The notes: generated by a model from the sequence alone, not told the origin. Counted from the stretch's first letter, positions 39,226 through 51,480 are shown. The stretch is DNA of 64,000 nucleotides from Proteles cristata cristata (GCA_017311185.1 JAESUZ010001073.1:1674001-1738000), one strand, 5' to 3'. Numbers and translations: made by a program.

Positions 39226-39793
39226 AGGTTTTTTTTGTTTTTTTTTTAAGGAGAGCAATTTAATATTGTTCATGCTTCTACATTAATTAAATGCATTTCT
39301 ATTACTTATTTACTTATCCATTGCCCTTGATTTGTAAGTAAGTATGCCTCTTATCTCTATCCATACTGTCATTTTCTTTACCGGTCTTAATGTAGGCCCA
39401 ACTCAGCATATGACATCAAAACTTAAATTGGTGGTAAATTGAAAGTATTGTATAGAATGTGGAGCAATGAAAAAAGGCAAACACTAAAAACATATAGTTC
39501 AATTATAAGATTAATTCCTAAATTTCTGGCATAATTTAATCTTGCTTTGTGTGAACTGAAAAATGGGTATGATAGTGATGCCACATGCTCTAAAGCTTAG
39601 TAGTTTCCAGTGCCAGATTAAGCCCATTCAATATAATATATTTGTCAATCCTACTCTGCCATCAGTTGTGTAACTAGAAGGAAAAAGAGCTCTGTCAGTT
39701 GAGCTGTAACACACTATTGATTTTGGAGTGACCTGTCATTTGGAAGTGTTAAAATGTGGAGAAAAAATGTGTGTTAGAGTCATTGAGATTGAG

Positions 39794-39997
39794 GGGTGCC
39801 TGGGTGGCTCAGTTGGTTAAACATCCAGCTTTGGCTCCAGTCATGATCTTGCTGATCGTGAGTTCAAACCCCATGTCAGGCTCTGTGCTGACAGCTCGGA
39901 TTCTGTGTCTCCCTCTCTCTCTGTCCCTCCCCCCTTGCACTCTGTCTCTCTTTCAAAAATAAATAAACGTTAACATTTAAAAAAAAAAAAAAAAGAA
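39794..39997 (+). mobile_element. CAN-SINE with 14-nt target duplication
   Basis: Flanked by tcattgagattgag at 39780-39793 and 39998-40011. Sense, with the tail 'aaaataaataaacgtt' of the older subfamily followed by poly(A). Confidence 0.94.
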
Positions 39998-40011
39998 TCA
40001 TTGAGATTGAG

Positions 40012-41118
40012 ATATAATAGGGAAGGAGGTGTTATGGGTACTTCTTCCCCCCTCCTTGGAGGCAACCCAGTCATCTATGCTTTCCTATGCCCAGGGGAAA
40101 AAACAAGACTTTTAACACTTCAAGACTTGATAAATACCTTTTATAAGTATACATTAATACCTAGGAGTAAAAAAAAAATGATATATTACCCAGACCACAC
40201 ACAGAAAAATTAGGAGAGGTAGTTATTATTTTAGGGGTATGAGATCAGCAACCTATGGTTCACTGGAATGATTCTTTCTCCTCTCCTCTTCAATTTACTA
40301 ATTAAAAATAGCTGGATGTTTACCTCAAATCATATTTATTAAAGTGTGTAAGCTTTCTTTTCAGCCCGAGGATGTTTTTTGCTTTGTTTCTTTCAGAAGC
40401 CTACATCAACAGGCGATTCATAAGCCTGTAAAAATTATGTTTACAATGCAGATGCCTGGCACCCCAGCTTTACCAAGAAGCTACTCTTTCATAACTACAA
40501 ATGTGCTTTGCATGTGATCAAAAATCACATATTACTTTGTTAGTGCCCTGGCTTCCAGTTACAGTTCTAGGTATATAAGGTAGTGAAATATCTGCTGGGG
40601 TATATGCCAGAGGGACTCAAAATGGTTTTCAAGATGGTGTTTAAAAGACCATAATAAACTTATTCAAGGACTTTCTGAAAGAGTCTGCTTTTGAGTTAGG
40701 TATATGACCTTTAATCAGCTAAGCATCTTTAGGTTTGTTTGAATTAAGACCTCTCTTTTGGGGAGTAATAATTGTATCAGTACTTTGGAATGTTGATGAA
40801 TATTTAAGGAATTCCTGGTTTCTACTAGCTCTAAATCATTGTCTCATGGTTTTTCACTGTGAAATTCTTTGACAATTATAATTAACATGGCACACCGTGA
40901 GGAGCTCATGGGGGCAGATAATAGCTTATATTAAAGCAAGCAAAATATATGGTCTCATGGGAAGTTTGATGCAGGAAATGATCAGAATTAGGTCTACATA
41001 AACTTTTTAATGTCATTTAAAAACAAACACTGAAGTAAGAAAATGATTCTCATTTCATGAGGGAAAATTGAGATAAAAGAATTATCTTTAATTTTATCCT
41101 GAATTAAAATTATGACAC
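40012..41118. other. Intronic single-copy DNA
   Basis: No repeat or exon recognised. Confidence 0.5.
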
Positions 41119-41275
41119 TAGGGGCACCTGGGTCAGTTGGTTAAGCTTCCAACTTCAGCTCAGATCATGATCTCATGATTTGTGGGTTCAAGTCCCACAT
41201 CAGACTTTGTTCTGACAGCTCAGAGCCTGGAGTCTGCTTCAGATTCTGTGTCTCCCCTCTCTATTTGTTCACTTT
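41119..41275 (+). mobile_element. CAN-SINE, 3'-truncated
   Basis: Sense copy with a small head deletion ('gcacctgggtcagttggtta'). It stops in the CT region at 'ctatttgttcac' and lacks the A-tail. Confidence 0.85.
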
Positions 41276-41329
41276 TTTACCAGATTATTTTTTCCATTGA
41301 TTTGTAAGCATTCTTTATATATCCATATA

Positions 41330-41550
41330 CAGTAAAACCTTGGTTTGTGAGCATAATTCATTCTGGAAACATGTTTGCAATCCAAAGCACGCGTATATCA
41401 AAGCGAACTTCAAAAACCACTGGCTCAGTTGTGATCATGTGACATTCAGCATCACATACTACTCCTATTGCAAAACATCACTCATTTACCAAGTTAAAAT
41501 TTATTAGAAATGTTTGCTCATCTTGCGGAACACTCACAGAATAAGTTACT
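41330..41550 (+). mobile_element. Tigger/pogo-like MITE, right end lost
   Basis: Same family as 37033-37269 in the same orientation: 'cagtaaaaccttggtttgtg' preceded by TA, then 'caatccaaagcacgcgtata'. The right terminal repeat is not present; sequence departs after 'aataagttact'. Confidence 0.78.
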
Positions 41551-42089
41551 CTGTATTCTGAATTCTAGTTCTCTGTTTTTTGAAAAGCCTCTGAATACAG
41601 AGTGGAAATTAGGGGGCACCAAGTGAATATAAGGAGACTAGTTAGGAAGTACACTCTTTCCCAATGAACAACCATTGCATGATAATTTTATAAGTGTATT
41701 TAATACTCCTCTTACATTTCTCATGATAAAAATGAATATTAGGAACATGGAACATTGGTTTTCCTACTGATGGTACTTTAAGAAAAGTTGGTCTAAATTG
41801 GCTTCTGATGAATTCTGCTTTGTGCATGTAGTAGGGAAGGTTGAAACCTATACACATGTAGATGTTTTATGAAAACACCCTACTGATCTAATTGGCTCCA
41901 AAGTAATCTTCTACAGAATTAATGCTGTTTTCATTTTCCTTCTCTTGAAAATTTGTAGAAGGTCAGTCCTGGATATTGATGTGAGCGGGTAAAGCTACTT
42001 CTGTGTACACGGCCCTGGGTGTTGTAATGTCCTGTACATCCCGTGAGTTGGACAAGTCTTATTTTCCTGTAAACATTTAAAAAATATTA

Positions 42090-42296
42090 CAACCACTGTT
42101 TATTTAGCACTCGTTATAGATTAAGGACTTAAAACTTTTCATATGTAATTTACATATAGCCCTGCAGTATGGATATTATTATTCACAGATGGGAATATTT
42201 AGTCTCAGGGTTAAATAAAGTTCTTGAGATCACAAAGCCAGGGGCAGAACTTGGATCCAAACCAATTACATTGGTCTCTAAGACATCATCTTTTCT
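42090..42296 (-). repeat. MIR cut by a SINE
   Basis: Antisense MIR: '..tttatttagcactcgtt..', '..ttattcacagatgggaa..', '..gagatcacaaagccagg..'. A CAN-SINE follows immediately at 42297. Confidence 0.7.
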
Positions 42297-42519
42297 TTTC
42301 TTTTTTTTTTTAATTTTTTTGTATAGTTTATTTTTGAGACAGAGAGACAGAGCATGAGTGGGTGAGGGGCAGAGAGAGAGGGAGACACAGAATCTGAAAT
42401 AGGCTCCAGGCTCTAAGCTGTCAGCACAGAGCCCAATGCGGGGCTCAAACCCACGAACTGTGTGATCATGACCTGAGCCGAAGTCAGATGCTTAACCGAC
42501 TGAGCCACCCAGGCTCCCC
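42297..42519 (-). mobile_element. CAN-SINE with 17-nt target duplication
   Basis: Flanked by aagacatcatcttttct at 42280-42296 and 42520-42536. Antisense, with a full-length body. Confidence 0.95.
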
Positions 42520-43204
42520 AAGACATCATCTTTTCTACAGAGTACACAGTCTTTTCATCCTCGGAGTTTCAGAAACTACATTTATTATGTGTTAAGCTAT
42601 GTATAGACATTATCTCATTTAATTCTCAAGATCTTCCTTTGAAATTGTGTGATGCATGGCTCCTCATCATTCCAGCAGCTCCATAAATATTTCTCTCCTA
42701 CCTGAAGAACTTCTAAATATATTCTGAATTTGTTAAAATTTGGCTTTCTTTTGTCAAAATATTTGCATTGATTATAAGTAATGCAAGTGTTAGTTTTCTC
42801 CCTCCCTTTTAAAGACACTTTCTTTCATTGTATATGGGACGAGGGATGAGTTCTCCTTCTCTCTCTCTCACTCTGTGTGTGTGGTCCGGGGATGGGAGTA
42901 GGGTTCTCTACAGTGTTGTTCCCTTGACAACTTCAAAGTCATGTCTTCCTCTCACTGCCCTGTGGGCCAACACTCTGTTGGCTATGATCATAGTTCACAG
43001 CTTTGAGCTCACAGATGGCCCTGAGAACATGAGACTGCAGAGAAACAGGAAGGTCTACACAGGGCACGAGAGGGCTGATCTTCCTTCTCGTTCTGTCCTG
43101 TTTCTTACCTCTTGTGCCGCCAGCCTGCAAAGTGGCACCCGTATATCAATCTTTACTAAAGAGTTGTGGAAATATAACAGGCATCACAACATGTGAGGAT
43201 TTAA

Positions 43205-43421
43205 TTTTTTTTTGTTTTTTTAATGGTCTGTTTAGTTTTGAGAGACAGAATATGCATGGGGGAGGGGCAGAGAGAGAGAGGGAGACACAGAATCCATGAA
43301 GCAGGCTCCAGGCTTTGAACTGTCAGCACAGAACCCAATGCGGGGCTTAAATCCAGGAACCAGGAGATCAGGACCTGAGCCGAAGTCGGATGCTAACCTG
43401 ACCGAGCCACCCAGGTGCCCC
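43205..43421 (-). mobile_element. CAN-SINE with imperfect target duplication
   Basis: Antisense copy: head 'gccacccaggtgcccc'. Flanks 'catgtgaggattta' (left) and 'cacatgaggattta' (right) look like a diverged duplication. Confidence 0.9.
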
Positions 43422-43435
43422 ACAGCACATGAGGA

Positions 43436-46400
43436 TTTAAAAGAGCAAGCTAAGTGGGACTTTTCTCATTATCCAGGAGAAAACCTCTCCCATTGTACTG
43501 CATGACGTTACTCAGATCTGAGTTGGTTCTCTCATTTATTCTCATCTCTTCCCCCTCCTTTATCCTCTGGTTTTCTCTGGGACCCCTCATAAACTGGGTC
43601 TGTTACTGAGCTACATACCTCACCGTATCATCCCTCAGGAACATAGTCATTGCAGAAGCTTTGCAATGACCACTTGAAATTCCATTTTTCCCAGCCTTTG
43701 GTGTGAGAGCAATGCTTGCATTGGTGGCATGTTGATTTCATTTTGTCAGGAACAAATGGCACCCAGTAGGTTTCCACACTATGTACCAGGTGATTATGGG
43801 CTTAGCCTTAGTGGTTGTGTGCACTGCCATTTGAGCGTCATTTTATGAGGTAGTGACTTATGATGTGTGTCTGGTAGTTGCGTTTCAATAGTGAAATGGT
43901 ATCTAAACCTTGCCTATTTATTTCTTGTTTATTTACTCTTCTTTCAGCTCTTTATGTTCTGTAGGTCAGGTAAAGACTGCTTACTCAGAACACTAAGCAA
44001 TCACAAGCAGAAGAAAAATCCATTCTCCAGTACCAAGGGTGAGGGATTGCATATGTTCTCAACCTCTGATTTTAAGCAGACCCTATATTTAAATTGCTGA
44101 GGTGTCTGAGTCTCTTGAATTTGATACCAGTCAGCGTGCTTCTTGGAAATCAAATGCTGAGAGGCTTTTATTATATCCCAAGGAAAGAAATAGTTTTCTT
44201 TTACTCCTCACTAGTTATGGGGTGCAGGATCATACCCTAAACAGACTTTTCAGCAACCTGTTTGCCTATAGGCTAGGTTATTTGATCATCCTGGAGTGAT
44301 GACCGAAGTCATTTTTATCTTTAGCATCATCGTCAAATGTTTACATATGATTTACTGTTTAAATGTTTAAGTTTCACAAATGGAATCAAATGTTCTGGTA
44401 AGGAGTATTTATATTGAAAAACAGTGTCATGTGTCTTAAGTCTATATATTTGGAAATTCTCTCAGCATATGCTGCCAAATTTTTTGCCCCCCCTTTCCTA
44501 AAAGTTCCTGACACATGTTAAAAATGCAGGATGTCCTTACAATGAATAAGAAAAAAAGGGAAGGAAGGAAGATAGAAGTGTATTGCCACAGTGGTGTATG
44601 AATCATTTGTTTTAATACTTTTCATTCCTTTTTATAAGCCCTTTTACTGGAATTGTTGAGACATCCATATGGTTTTCAAGATTATAATGATATGTTGTTA
44701 TATTGATGAAGAGCATTTTGTGGATGTATATAACAACTACTCCTATTGACATTTGTATTTTTCATCTTGTGAAAGCTGGGAAGAAGCATCCAGAGAAAGA
44801 ACTGCTTTCGCTGCTTGGAGTCAGTGACTAAGAAATTCAAACCATTAGGCAGCTAGGTTATAGGAGATTGGCCACATTTTCCCAAAGGAGTTCCTTGAAG
44901 ATGCAGTCGATTATAGTGATGGACCTAATGTAATTCCAATTAGGGTACAGCTATTGCAGTAATTTATTTGAAATTAAAAATGTACCTTTTTACCCCTGGA
45001 GATTCAAGTGAGAAAAAATATCTAAGCAGACATGCTGTCATTAGACAAAAAGTTTAGGGAGACACCAGTTATGCTAAATCAAGTTTAATGTTAAAATGAG
45101 ACTATGTGGAGACTACAGGTACATGCAGTAACCTCCTTACAGATCTTGTCCAAGCTGATTAGTAGCTAAGCGATAGTCTTTGAGGGAAAATCTTGAAGTA
45201 AGCACCTAAACTGCATCCAGTTCACAGTTTTCATTACATTTTGAATTTCCAATTGAGGCCTTTGTTTTCTAGGATTCTGGTTGTGGTTGTCATAGTTTGA
45301 TGCTGTCTTCATTATATTTTCCACAGTGGAAAAAATATTACTTTAATGTGTCATTTTTCCATGGGAGAAGGAACACATGTGGAATCAGTACCTCAAGTAT
45401 CATGTCCTTGAACTTTTCACTCTTAAAGCTACTAACCTATGATGGCAAACAGTGTTGGGCTTTCTCAAAAATCAAAGAAAATCCTTAGTCCTTTTCTAAG
45501 ACTAATAACTTTTTGTTATTCTTTCTATGCATGAAAAGCAATGATTTCTAAGCTTAATTTTTGATACACTGGAGTTGGTGCAACAGGAAGCGGCCAGGAA
45601 AGAAACGGCCCTCCCAGATCTTCACAAACTGTCAGCATGACTGCTCTGGCCACAAAAGATGTCTTTTTATGGAGATGTTTTGTTGTAATTTCAGAAGGTG
45701 GTTGTTAGTTATCTTGGCTCCATGACATTAGCACATCTGGGATGTGTTCACATGAAGACATTGGCTACAAGCTGTGTCTTGTGGCCTGGAATTGACTCTG
45801 ATATTGAAAAGGCTGGAAAGGACATTTCTTGCTAGTTGGCCTAATCCAGCAAGGACACCCTCCATGGGAAGCCCAGTCAGGAATTCATTTTGGAATTGAA
45901 GAGTGAGTATAATAGAAGTCAAACTTCTCAGTTGTTGTAGAATTCTTTTCAAAATGGCTGAATGTGCTTTTCGTTCTTTCCCAAATTTCTGCCTTGACAA
46001 TTCTAGCTCCCAGACAATTATTTACAACCCTGGCACCAGAATTTCTGCCAGTGACTCTGCTATTAACTTATTGGAATTAAAGAAACTTGTGGGAATGGCT
46101 GGCATCTAAATTATCACCGCTGTAACCCATCACCGATAGTGCAGGCCACTAAGGATGCCCAAAGACGATTGGGAATACAGTACTTGCCTTGATCCTCAAG
46201 TCAGAACTTGGTATTTGGCAGAAGAAATCTGTTCTGCTCAACCTACCATGTAGCAATATCTGAAGTTTTTGAAGCTTAAACGAGGATAACTAAAACAAAT
46301 GATAGAGTCCCATTTCATCCATACCTATTCTTTGTTCACTTTTAGTGCCAAAGTTTGCCTTTGTTGAAAACCGTGAGGTTGGAACCACAGTAGAATTTTT

Positions 46401-46689
46401 CCACTTTAGTTGGACTTCTAAAAAGGTCTATTTTATAGAGTGCAGTGTACACATATTAGCTCACACAGACAGAATTCCAAGGACTGATTAATAGTGGACA
46501 CATTGGGATTTTCAGGTAGTTTATCATTTATTATTTTTGCCATTTTCTTAGTGGATATAGAAATGCTTTCACTTATGTGGGAAGGTTTGGTATAAAGTGA
46601 GAAAGTGTGTACAAGAGCACTTTGTAAACTGAACACTGTTGTGTGATCTGGATAATATTAATACAGCAGCAATAATATCGACTCTGCAC
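43436..46689. other. Longest repeat-poor block in the window (3.25 kb)
   Basis: No CAN-SINE, LINE, LTR or MIR recognised, although SINEs average about one per 2.2 kb elsewhere. No ITPR2-like exon and no long frame. Candidate cis-regulatory or constrained non-coding DNA. Confidence 0.5.
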
Positions 46690-46915
46690 AACTTATGTCA
46701 CATCTACTGTGTGCTGGGAACTGTTCTAAGTATTTTACAAGTTTTTGCCTGTTTAATCATCACAGAAAACCAAGGAAGATAAGCGATATGACTCTTCCAT
46801 TTGAAAGTTATGGGATTGAGGGCCAGGGGGCTGGAACACCTTGGTTAAGGTCCCCCTGGTGATATGTGGCATAAAGAGGATTAGAACCCAGGCACTGTGG
46901 CTCCAGAGTTAAGAG
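46690..46915 (-). repeat. MIR element
   Basis: 'ctactgtgtgctgggaactg', '..gtttaatcatcacagaaa..', '..ggattagaacccaggcac' are antisense MIR from tail to tRNA-like head. Confidence 0.78.
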
Positions 46916-47324
46916 TGGGGATAGGGCAAGTTCTTTCCTCTTTCTATGACATTCTGAATGTTACACAGTTAGAAAATAGATGCTGCTGACAAGGCTGGAA
47001 CTGGATAAGAAAAAATTTTTAAATCCATCAGATTACTCATTTGATTTTGATATTTATGAATCTGACAAGCATCTGTGATTTTATTTTATCTGCCCAAGGA
47101 AAATTTAGGAATAATAACAAATGTGATGCTTATTTTAATTTGATGTGACACACCTCTCCTCTGTAGTTGGTTTTGACCGGTTTTATTCTTATAGCAATGC
47201 AAAGAGCATTTTTAAAAACAAAGGATAAAAATGCAGCTCTCTATTTTTCCTTTTTAAAAAAGGCACACCATTCTTTTATCTCTTGGTTGGGTTCTTGGAG
47301 TAATGTGGTTAAAAGGCTCTCCTA

Positions 47325-47429
47325 GCCTGTTTCAGTCTGTGACTCCCTCTCTCTCTGACCCTCCCCTGTTCACGCTGTCTCTCTCTCTCTCTCCTAGAAA
47401 TAAATAAAACATTTAAAAAAAAAAAAAAC
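47325..47429 (+). mobile_element. 5'-truncated young CAN-SINE with 11-nt target duplication
   Basis: Only the 3' half is present ('gcctgtttcagtctgtgact' to 'cctagaaataaataaaac' and poly(A)), yet aggctctccta flanks it at 47314-47324 and 47430-47440. So it was inserted already truncated. Confidence 0.92.
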
Positions 47430-47440
47430 AGGCTCTCCTA

Positions 47441-48359
47441 CACAGAATGAAAAGAGAGCTAGTTCACAGGTACCCAGGGGCTCTGCTTAAAGCAGGTTCT
47501 CTTCCAGACAGGGACATGGACTTGTGTGATTTTAAGAAAAATAGGCCTGGATTTTCATGTTTTTCAGCTTTACTTATTGTAGGTGGGCTAACTGTATCTT
47601 ACAGAATCTGAGTGAGAAGCAATACATTGATCTGTACAGGTGAGAAGCATGGTTACTGTAACAACCTGAGCTACCCTTTATACAAATTTTGTGCCTAAGT
47701 AGAAATATTCTCACATTTTTCTTCCCAACTTACCACTTCAATTCTGTAGTGAATGGGTCTAAAAGTTCTCTTAGAGCATCTCCTTCTGCTGTAATAAGAT
47801 ACATAGCAAAAGCCCATTTGACTTCAAAGAAATATTTTATTTTGTTTTCCCTCTCCTTTTAGAAAGATCATTTTTTTGATCTGATGAAATCAGTTCAACT
47901 CAAAAGGCTTTCTCTTAAAAAAGGGACAGACTTTTTTCTTGTATATTCTCTAGGTTCTCTATTTCTTCTGAGACTGGTAATCGCCTTTACTTACTACAAT
48001 ACTATATGAAAAAGTCTTAAAGGAAGAAAATATGAAATAGGGAGCGATGATAAATGTGTTCTAAAAATTTGATTATCAATAAATAAAAGTCACTCTAAGG
48101 GTAAAGAACTCCAGGAACTCTGTCTACTAAAATTCTTGGCACTGTGACATTTAGGATATTTTTGCTGTGCATCGACTGTGCACAAGACAGCTTTTCTCTG
48201 ATGATTGTATGCTTAGTAGGGGAGATAAGCATGTAAAGCCTCTATGAAGTCAAGCGTCTTCGAAGTTTTATGTGCTCCCATAGGGCCTAAAATATGTGCC
48301 TGTTATGGTACTGACCTAATTGTAAACACTTTGAGGGGCAGGTTACATCTCATTCACTT
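47441..48359. other. Intronic single-copy DNA
   Basis: No repeat or exon recognised. Confidence 0.5.
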
Positions 48360-48372
48360 AGAATAGTGTCTA

Positions 48373-48811
48373 GGGGCACCTGGGTGGCTCAGTGGGTTAA
48401 GTGTCCCTTTCTTGAATTTGGCTCAGGTCATGACCTCCCGATTCATGAGTTCAAGCCCTTCCTTGGAGTCTGTGCTGATAGTGTGGAGCCTGATTGGGAT
48501 TCTCTCTTTCACCCTCTCTCTCTGCCCCTCCCTTGCTTGCATACTCTCTGTCTCTCTCAGAAATAAATAAGCTTTTGGGGCACTTGGGTGACTCAGTTGG
48601 TTAGAAGTTCCACTTCAGCTCAGGTCATGATCTCACGGTTTGTGGGTTTGAGCCCTGCATCGGGCTCTGTGCTGCCAGCTCAGAGCCCGGAGCCTGCCTC
48701 AGATTCTGTGTCTCCCTCTCTCTCTGCCCCTCCCCTGCTAGTTCTCTGTCTCTCTTTCTCTCAAAAATAAATAAGCATTAAAAAAAGAAAATAGAAATTA
48801 AAAAATAAAAA
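48373..48811 (+). mobile_element. Tandem pair of CAN-SINEs sharing one target duplication
   Basis: Sense copies 48373-48575 and 48576-48811. The outer flanks are agaatagtgtcta at 48360-48372 and 48812-48824. The second copy starts where the first one's 'aaataaataagctttt' tail ends. Confidence 0.94.
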
Positions 48812-50355
48812 AGAATAGTGTCTAAAACACAGTAGCTACTTAATGAGTATCTGTAGAATGAAGAGGAAGGATGGATGGTATCCATAAGGAAGGTGGAAGA
48901 AAAGCTTTTCAGGGAAGTAATATGATATGTGATGCATAATCAGAAAGACTTAGAAAACTGTGGTTGAGAAATCAGCACGTAGTTCAGTTTGGTTAAATAT
49001 TATGTGTGAAGGCACTATTGGAAGCTACACTTGAAAAGATAGAGTAGGTAGGATTTCACAAGTCATTGTCAAGATGAAGGGGTAGTGGATGATCTCTGGA
49101 GTTTGAAGTCTGGGGTTCATCTTAAATGATGAACATGGTTCTGATCTTAAACTGAAATTGAAAGGAAAACAGGTTTAAGAAAGAAGGACAATAACTGATG
49201 TTGAACATCTTTTCATGTGTCTGTTGTCCATGAGCATGTCTTCTTTGGAAAAAATGTCTGTTTAGGTCCTCTGCCCATTTTTTAATAAGTTGGGTTTTTT
49301 CTTGGTGTTGAGTTGTATAAGTTCTCTATGTTGTTTGGATATTAACCTTTTTATTGGATATATCATTTGCAGATATCTTCTCCCATTCAGTGGGTTGCCT
49401 TTTTGTTTTGTTGATAGTTTCCTTTGCTGAGCAGGAGCCTTTCATTCTGGAGTGTCCCAATAGCTGGTTTCATTTTTATTTCTCTTGCCTGAGGAGACAT
49501 GTCTAGAAAAATGTTTCTACAGCCAATGTCAAAGGTATTACTTACTGCCCATGTTTTCTTCGAGGAGTGTTATAGTTTCAGGTGTCACATTTAGATCTTT
49601 AATCCATTTTGAATTTATTTTTGTATATAGTGTAAGAAGGTGGTCCAGTTTCATTCATTTGCATGTAGCTGTCCAGTTTTCCCAGCACCATTTGTTGAAG
49701 AGGCTGTCTTTTCCCATTGTATCTTACTACCTCCTTTGTAATAGATTAATTGAATGTATAGGCATGGTTTCCTTTCTGGGCTCTCTATCCTGTTCTATTG
49801 ATCTATGTGTCTGTTTTTGTTCTCTAGCACCCTACTGTTTTGATTACTGAAGCTTTATGGTATAATTTGATATCTGGGATTGTGATACCTCTAGCTTTGC
49901 TTCCCCTTCTCAAGATTGCTTTGGATATTTGAGGTCTTTTGGTGGTTCCATACACATTTTAGGATTATTTGTTTTAGTTCTCTGAAAAATGTTATTGGTG
50001 TTTTGATAGGGATTGACTTAAATCTGTAGATTGCACTATTCATCAGGGAAATGCAAATTAAAACCATGAGATACCACTTTACACCTGTCAGAAGGCTAAA
50101 ATCAAAATCACAGGAAATAAAAAACTTTAACAAGGATGTGGAGAAAAAGGAACCCTTGTGCACTTTTAGTGGGAATGCAAACTGATATGGCCAGTGTGGA
50201 AAACCGTATGGAGGTTCCTCAAAAAATAAAAGCAAAATTTTCATATGATCCAGTAATTGCACTAGTGGGTATTTACCTGAAGAAAAAAAAAAAAAACTAG
50301 TTTGAAAAAATAGATACACCCCTATGTTTATTGCAGCATTGTTTATAGTAGCTAA

Positions 50356-50560
50356 GAGGGGCACCTGGGTGGGTCGGTCAGTTAAGAATTTGACTCTTGA
50401 TTTAGGCTCAGGTCATGATCTCACGGTTTGTGAGTTCAAGTCACACACCGGGTTCTGTGCTGACAGTGCAGAGCCTGCCTAGGATTCTTTCTCTTCCCCT
50501 CGCTGTCCCTTCTCTCTCTCTCTCAAATATAAATAAATAATCTTTAAAAAAAAAACTATG
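50356..50560 (+). mobile_element. CAN-SINE inside the inverted L1
   Basis: Sense: 'ggggcacctgggtgggtcgg' to 'caaatataaataaataatct' and poly(A). It interrupts L1 ORF2 sequence, so it is younger than the L1. Confidence 0.9.
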
Positions 50561-50647
50561 AAAGAAAACAAGGAGTACAATAGCCAAGATATAGAAGCAA
50601 CCTGAGCGTCCATGGAGAGATGAATGAATAGATAAAGAGGTGGTGTG

Positions 50648-50650
<3 letters not shown>

Positions 50651-50685
<35 letters not shown>
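50651..50685 (+). repeat. (AC)n microsatellite
   Basis: About 17 perfect AC units within the L1 sense segment. Confidence 0.95.
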
Positions 50686-50687
<2 letters not shown>

Positions 50688-51084
50688 GGAAATATTACTA
50701 AGCCATACAATAGAATGAGATCATGCCGTTTGATCAACATGGGGATGGATCTAGAGGGTATAATGATACAGCGAAATAAGTCAGTTGGAGAAAGACAAAT
50801 ACCATATGATTTCACTCATATCTGGAATTTAAGAAACAAAACAAGTAAACAAACAAAAGAAAAAAGATAGAAACAAAAAAACACTCTTAAATATAGAGAG
50901 CAAACTTGTGGTCACGAGACGGGAGGTGGGTGGAGCCTGGGTGGAATAGGTAAAGGATTAAGAATACACTCATCTTGATGAGCACTTAGTAATATGTAGA
51001 ATTGATTAATCACTATACTGTGCTCCTTAAACTAATATAATTTTGTCTGTTAATTATACTTCCAGAAAAAAAAAGAGGAGATCA

Positions 51085-51480
51085 TTCCATTGTGACAGAT
51101 TGAGTTTGAGGTGCCAGTAGAACCTCCAGATGAAGATAAGGAAATCTAAGTGGAAACAGGATGAGAAGCTTAGGAGAGCCAGGTCGAGCCGGAGGAAAGA
51201 CATTTGGCAGTCAGACTGCAGAAGTGGTTATGCAACCAGGGATCAAATAAAATCGCTGAAGGGGAAAGGGAAGGGAGGAGAGCAGCAAGAAGAGAGTTGA
51301 CGATGAAATCTCAGGGCATGAGAAGGAGGTCTAACCAGAACGTGAGACAGAGAGAGAGAAGGAACAGTGAGGGCCACGTGTCAAAGTGTCATGGCCTTGG
51401 AAGGTGTGCCTGGGGAGTGGCATGGGGCACAGGGTGTAGAGATGGCCTGAGCGGCTCCGTCAAGCACTGACTAAAGCTCT
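51085..51480 (-). repeat. L2 fragment, split by the twin-primed L1
   Basis: 'gacagattgagtttgaggtg' and what follows match antisense L2. The likely upstream continuation ('gaaaacaggtttaagaaaga', 49169-49190) lies on the other side of the L1. The 88-codon frame at 51204-51470 is part of this relic. Confidence 0.6.

Larger units (their letters stand above)
49195..51080. mobile_element. L1 with 5' inversion (twin-priming structure)
   Basis: 49195-50040 is antisense L1 ORF2; 50041-51080 is the following ORF2/3' segment in sense, ending in a short A-run. The L1-downstream edge of the inverted part ('gatgttgaacatcttttc', reverse) abuts in L1 order the start of the sense part ('catcagggaaatgcaaatta'). 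It contains a SINE (50356-50560) and an (AC)n. Confidence 0.85.
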
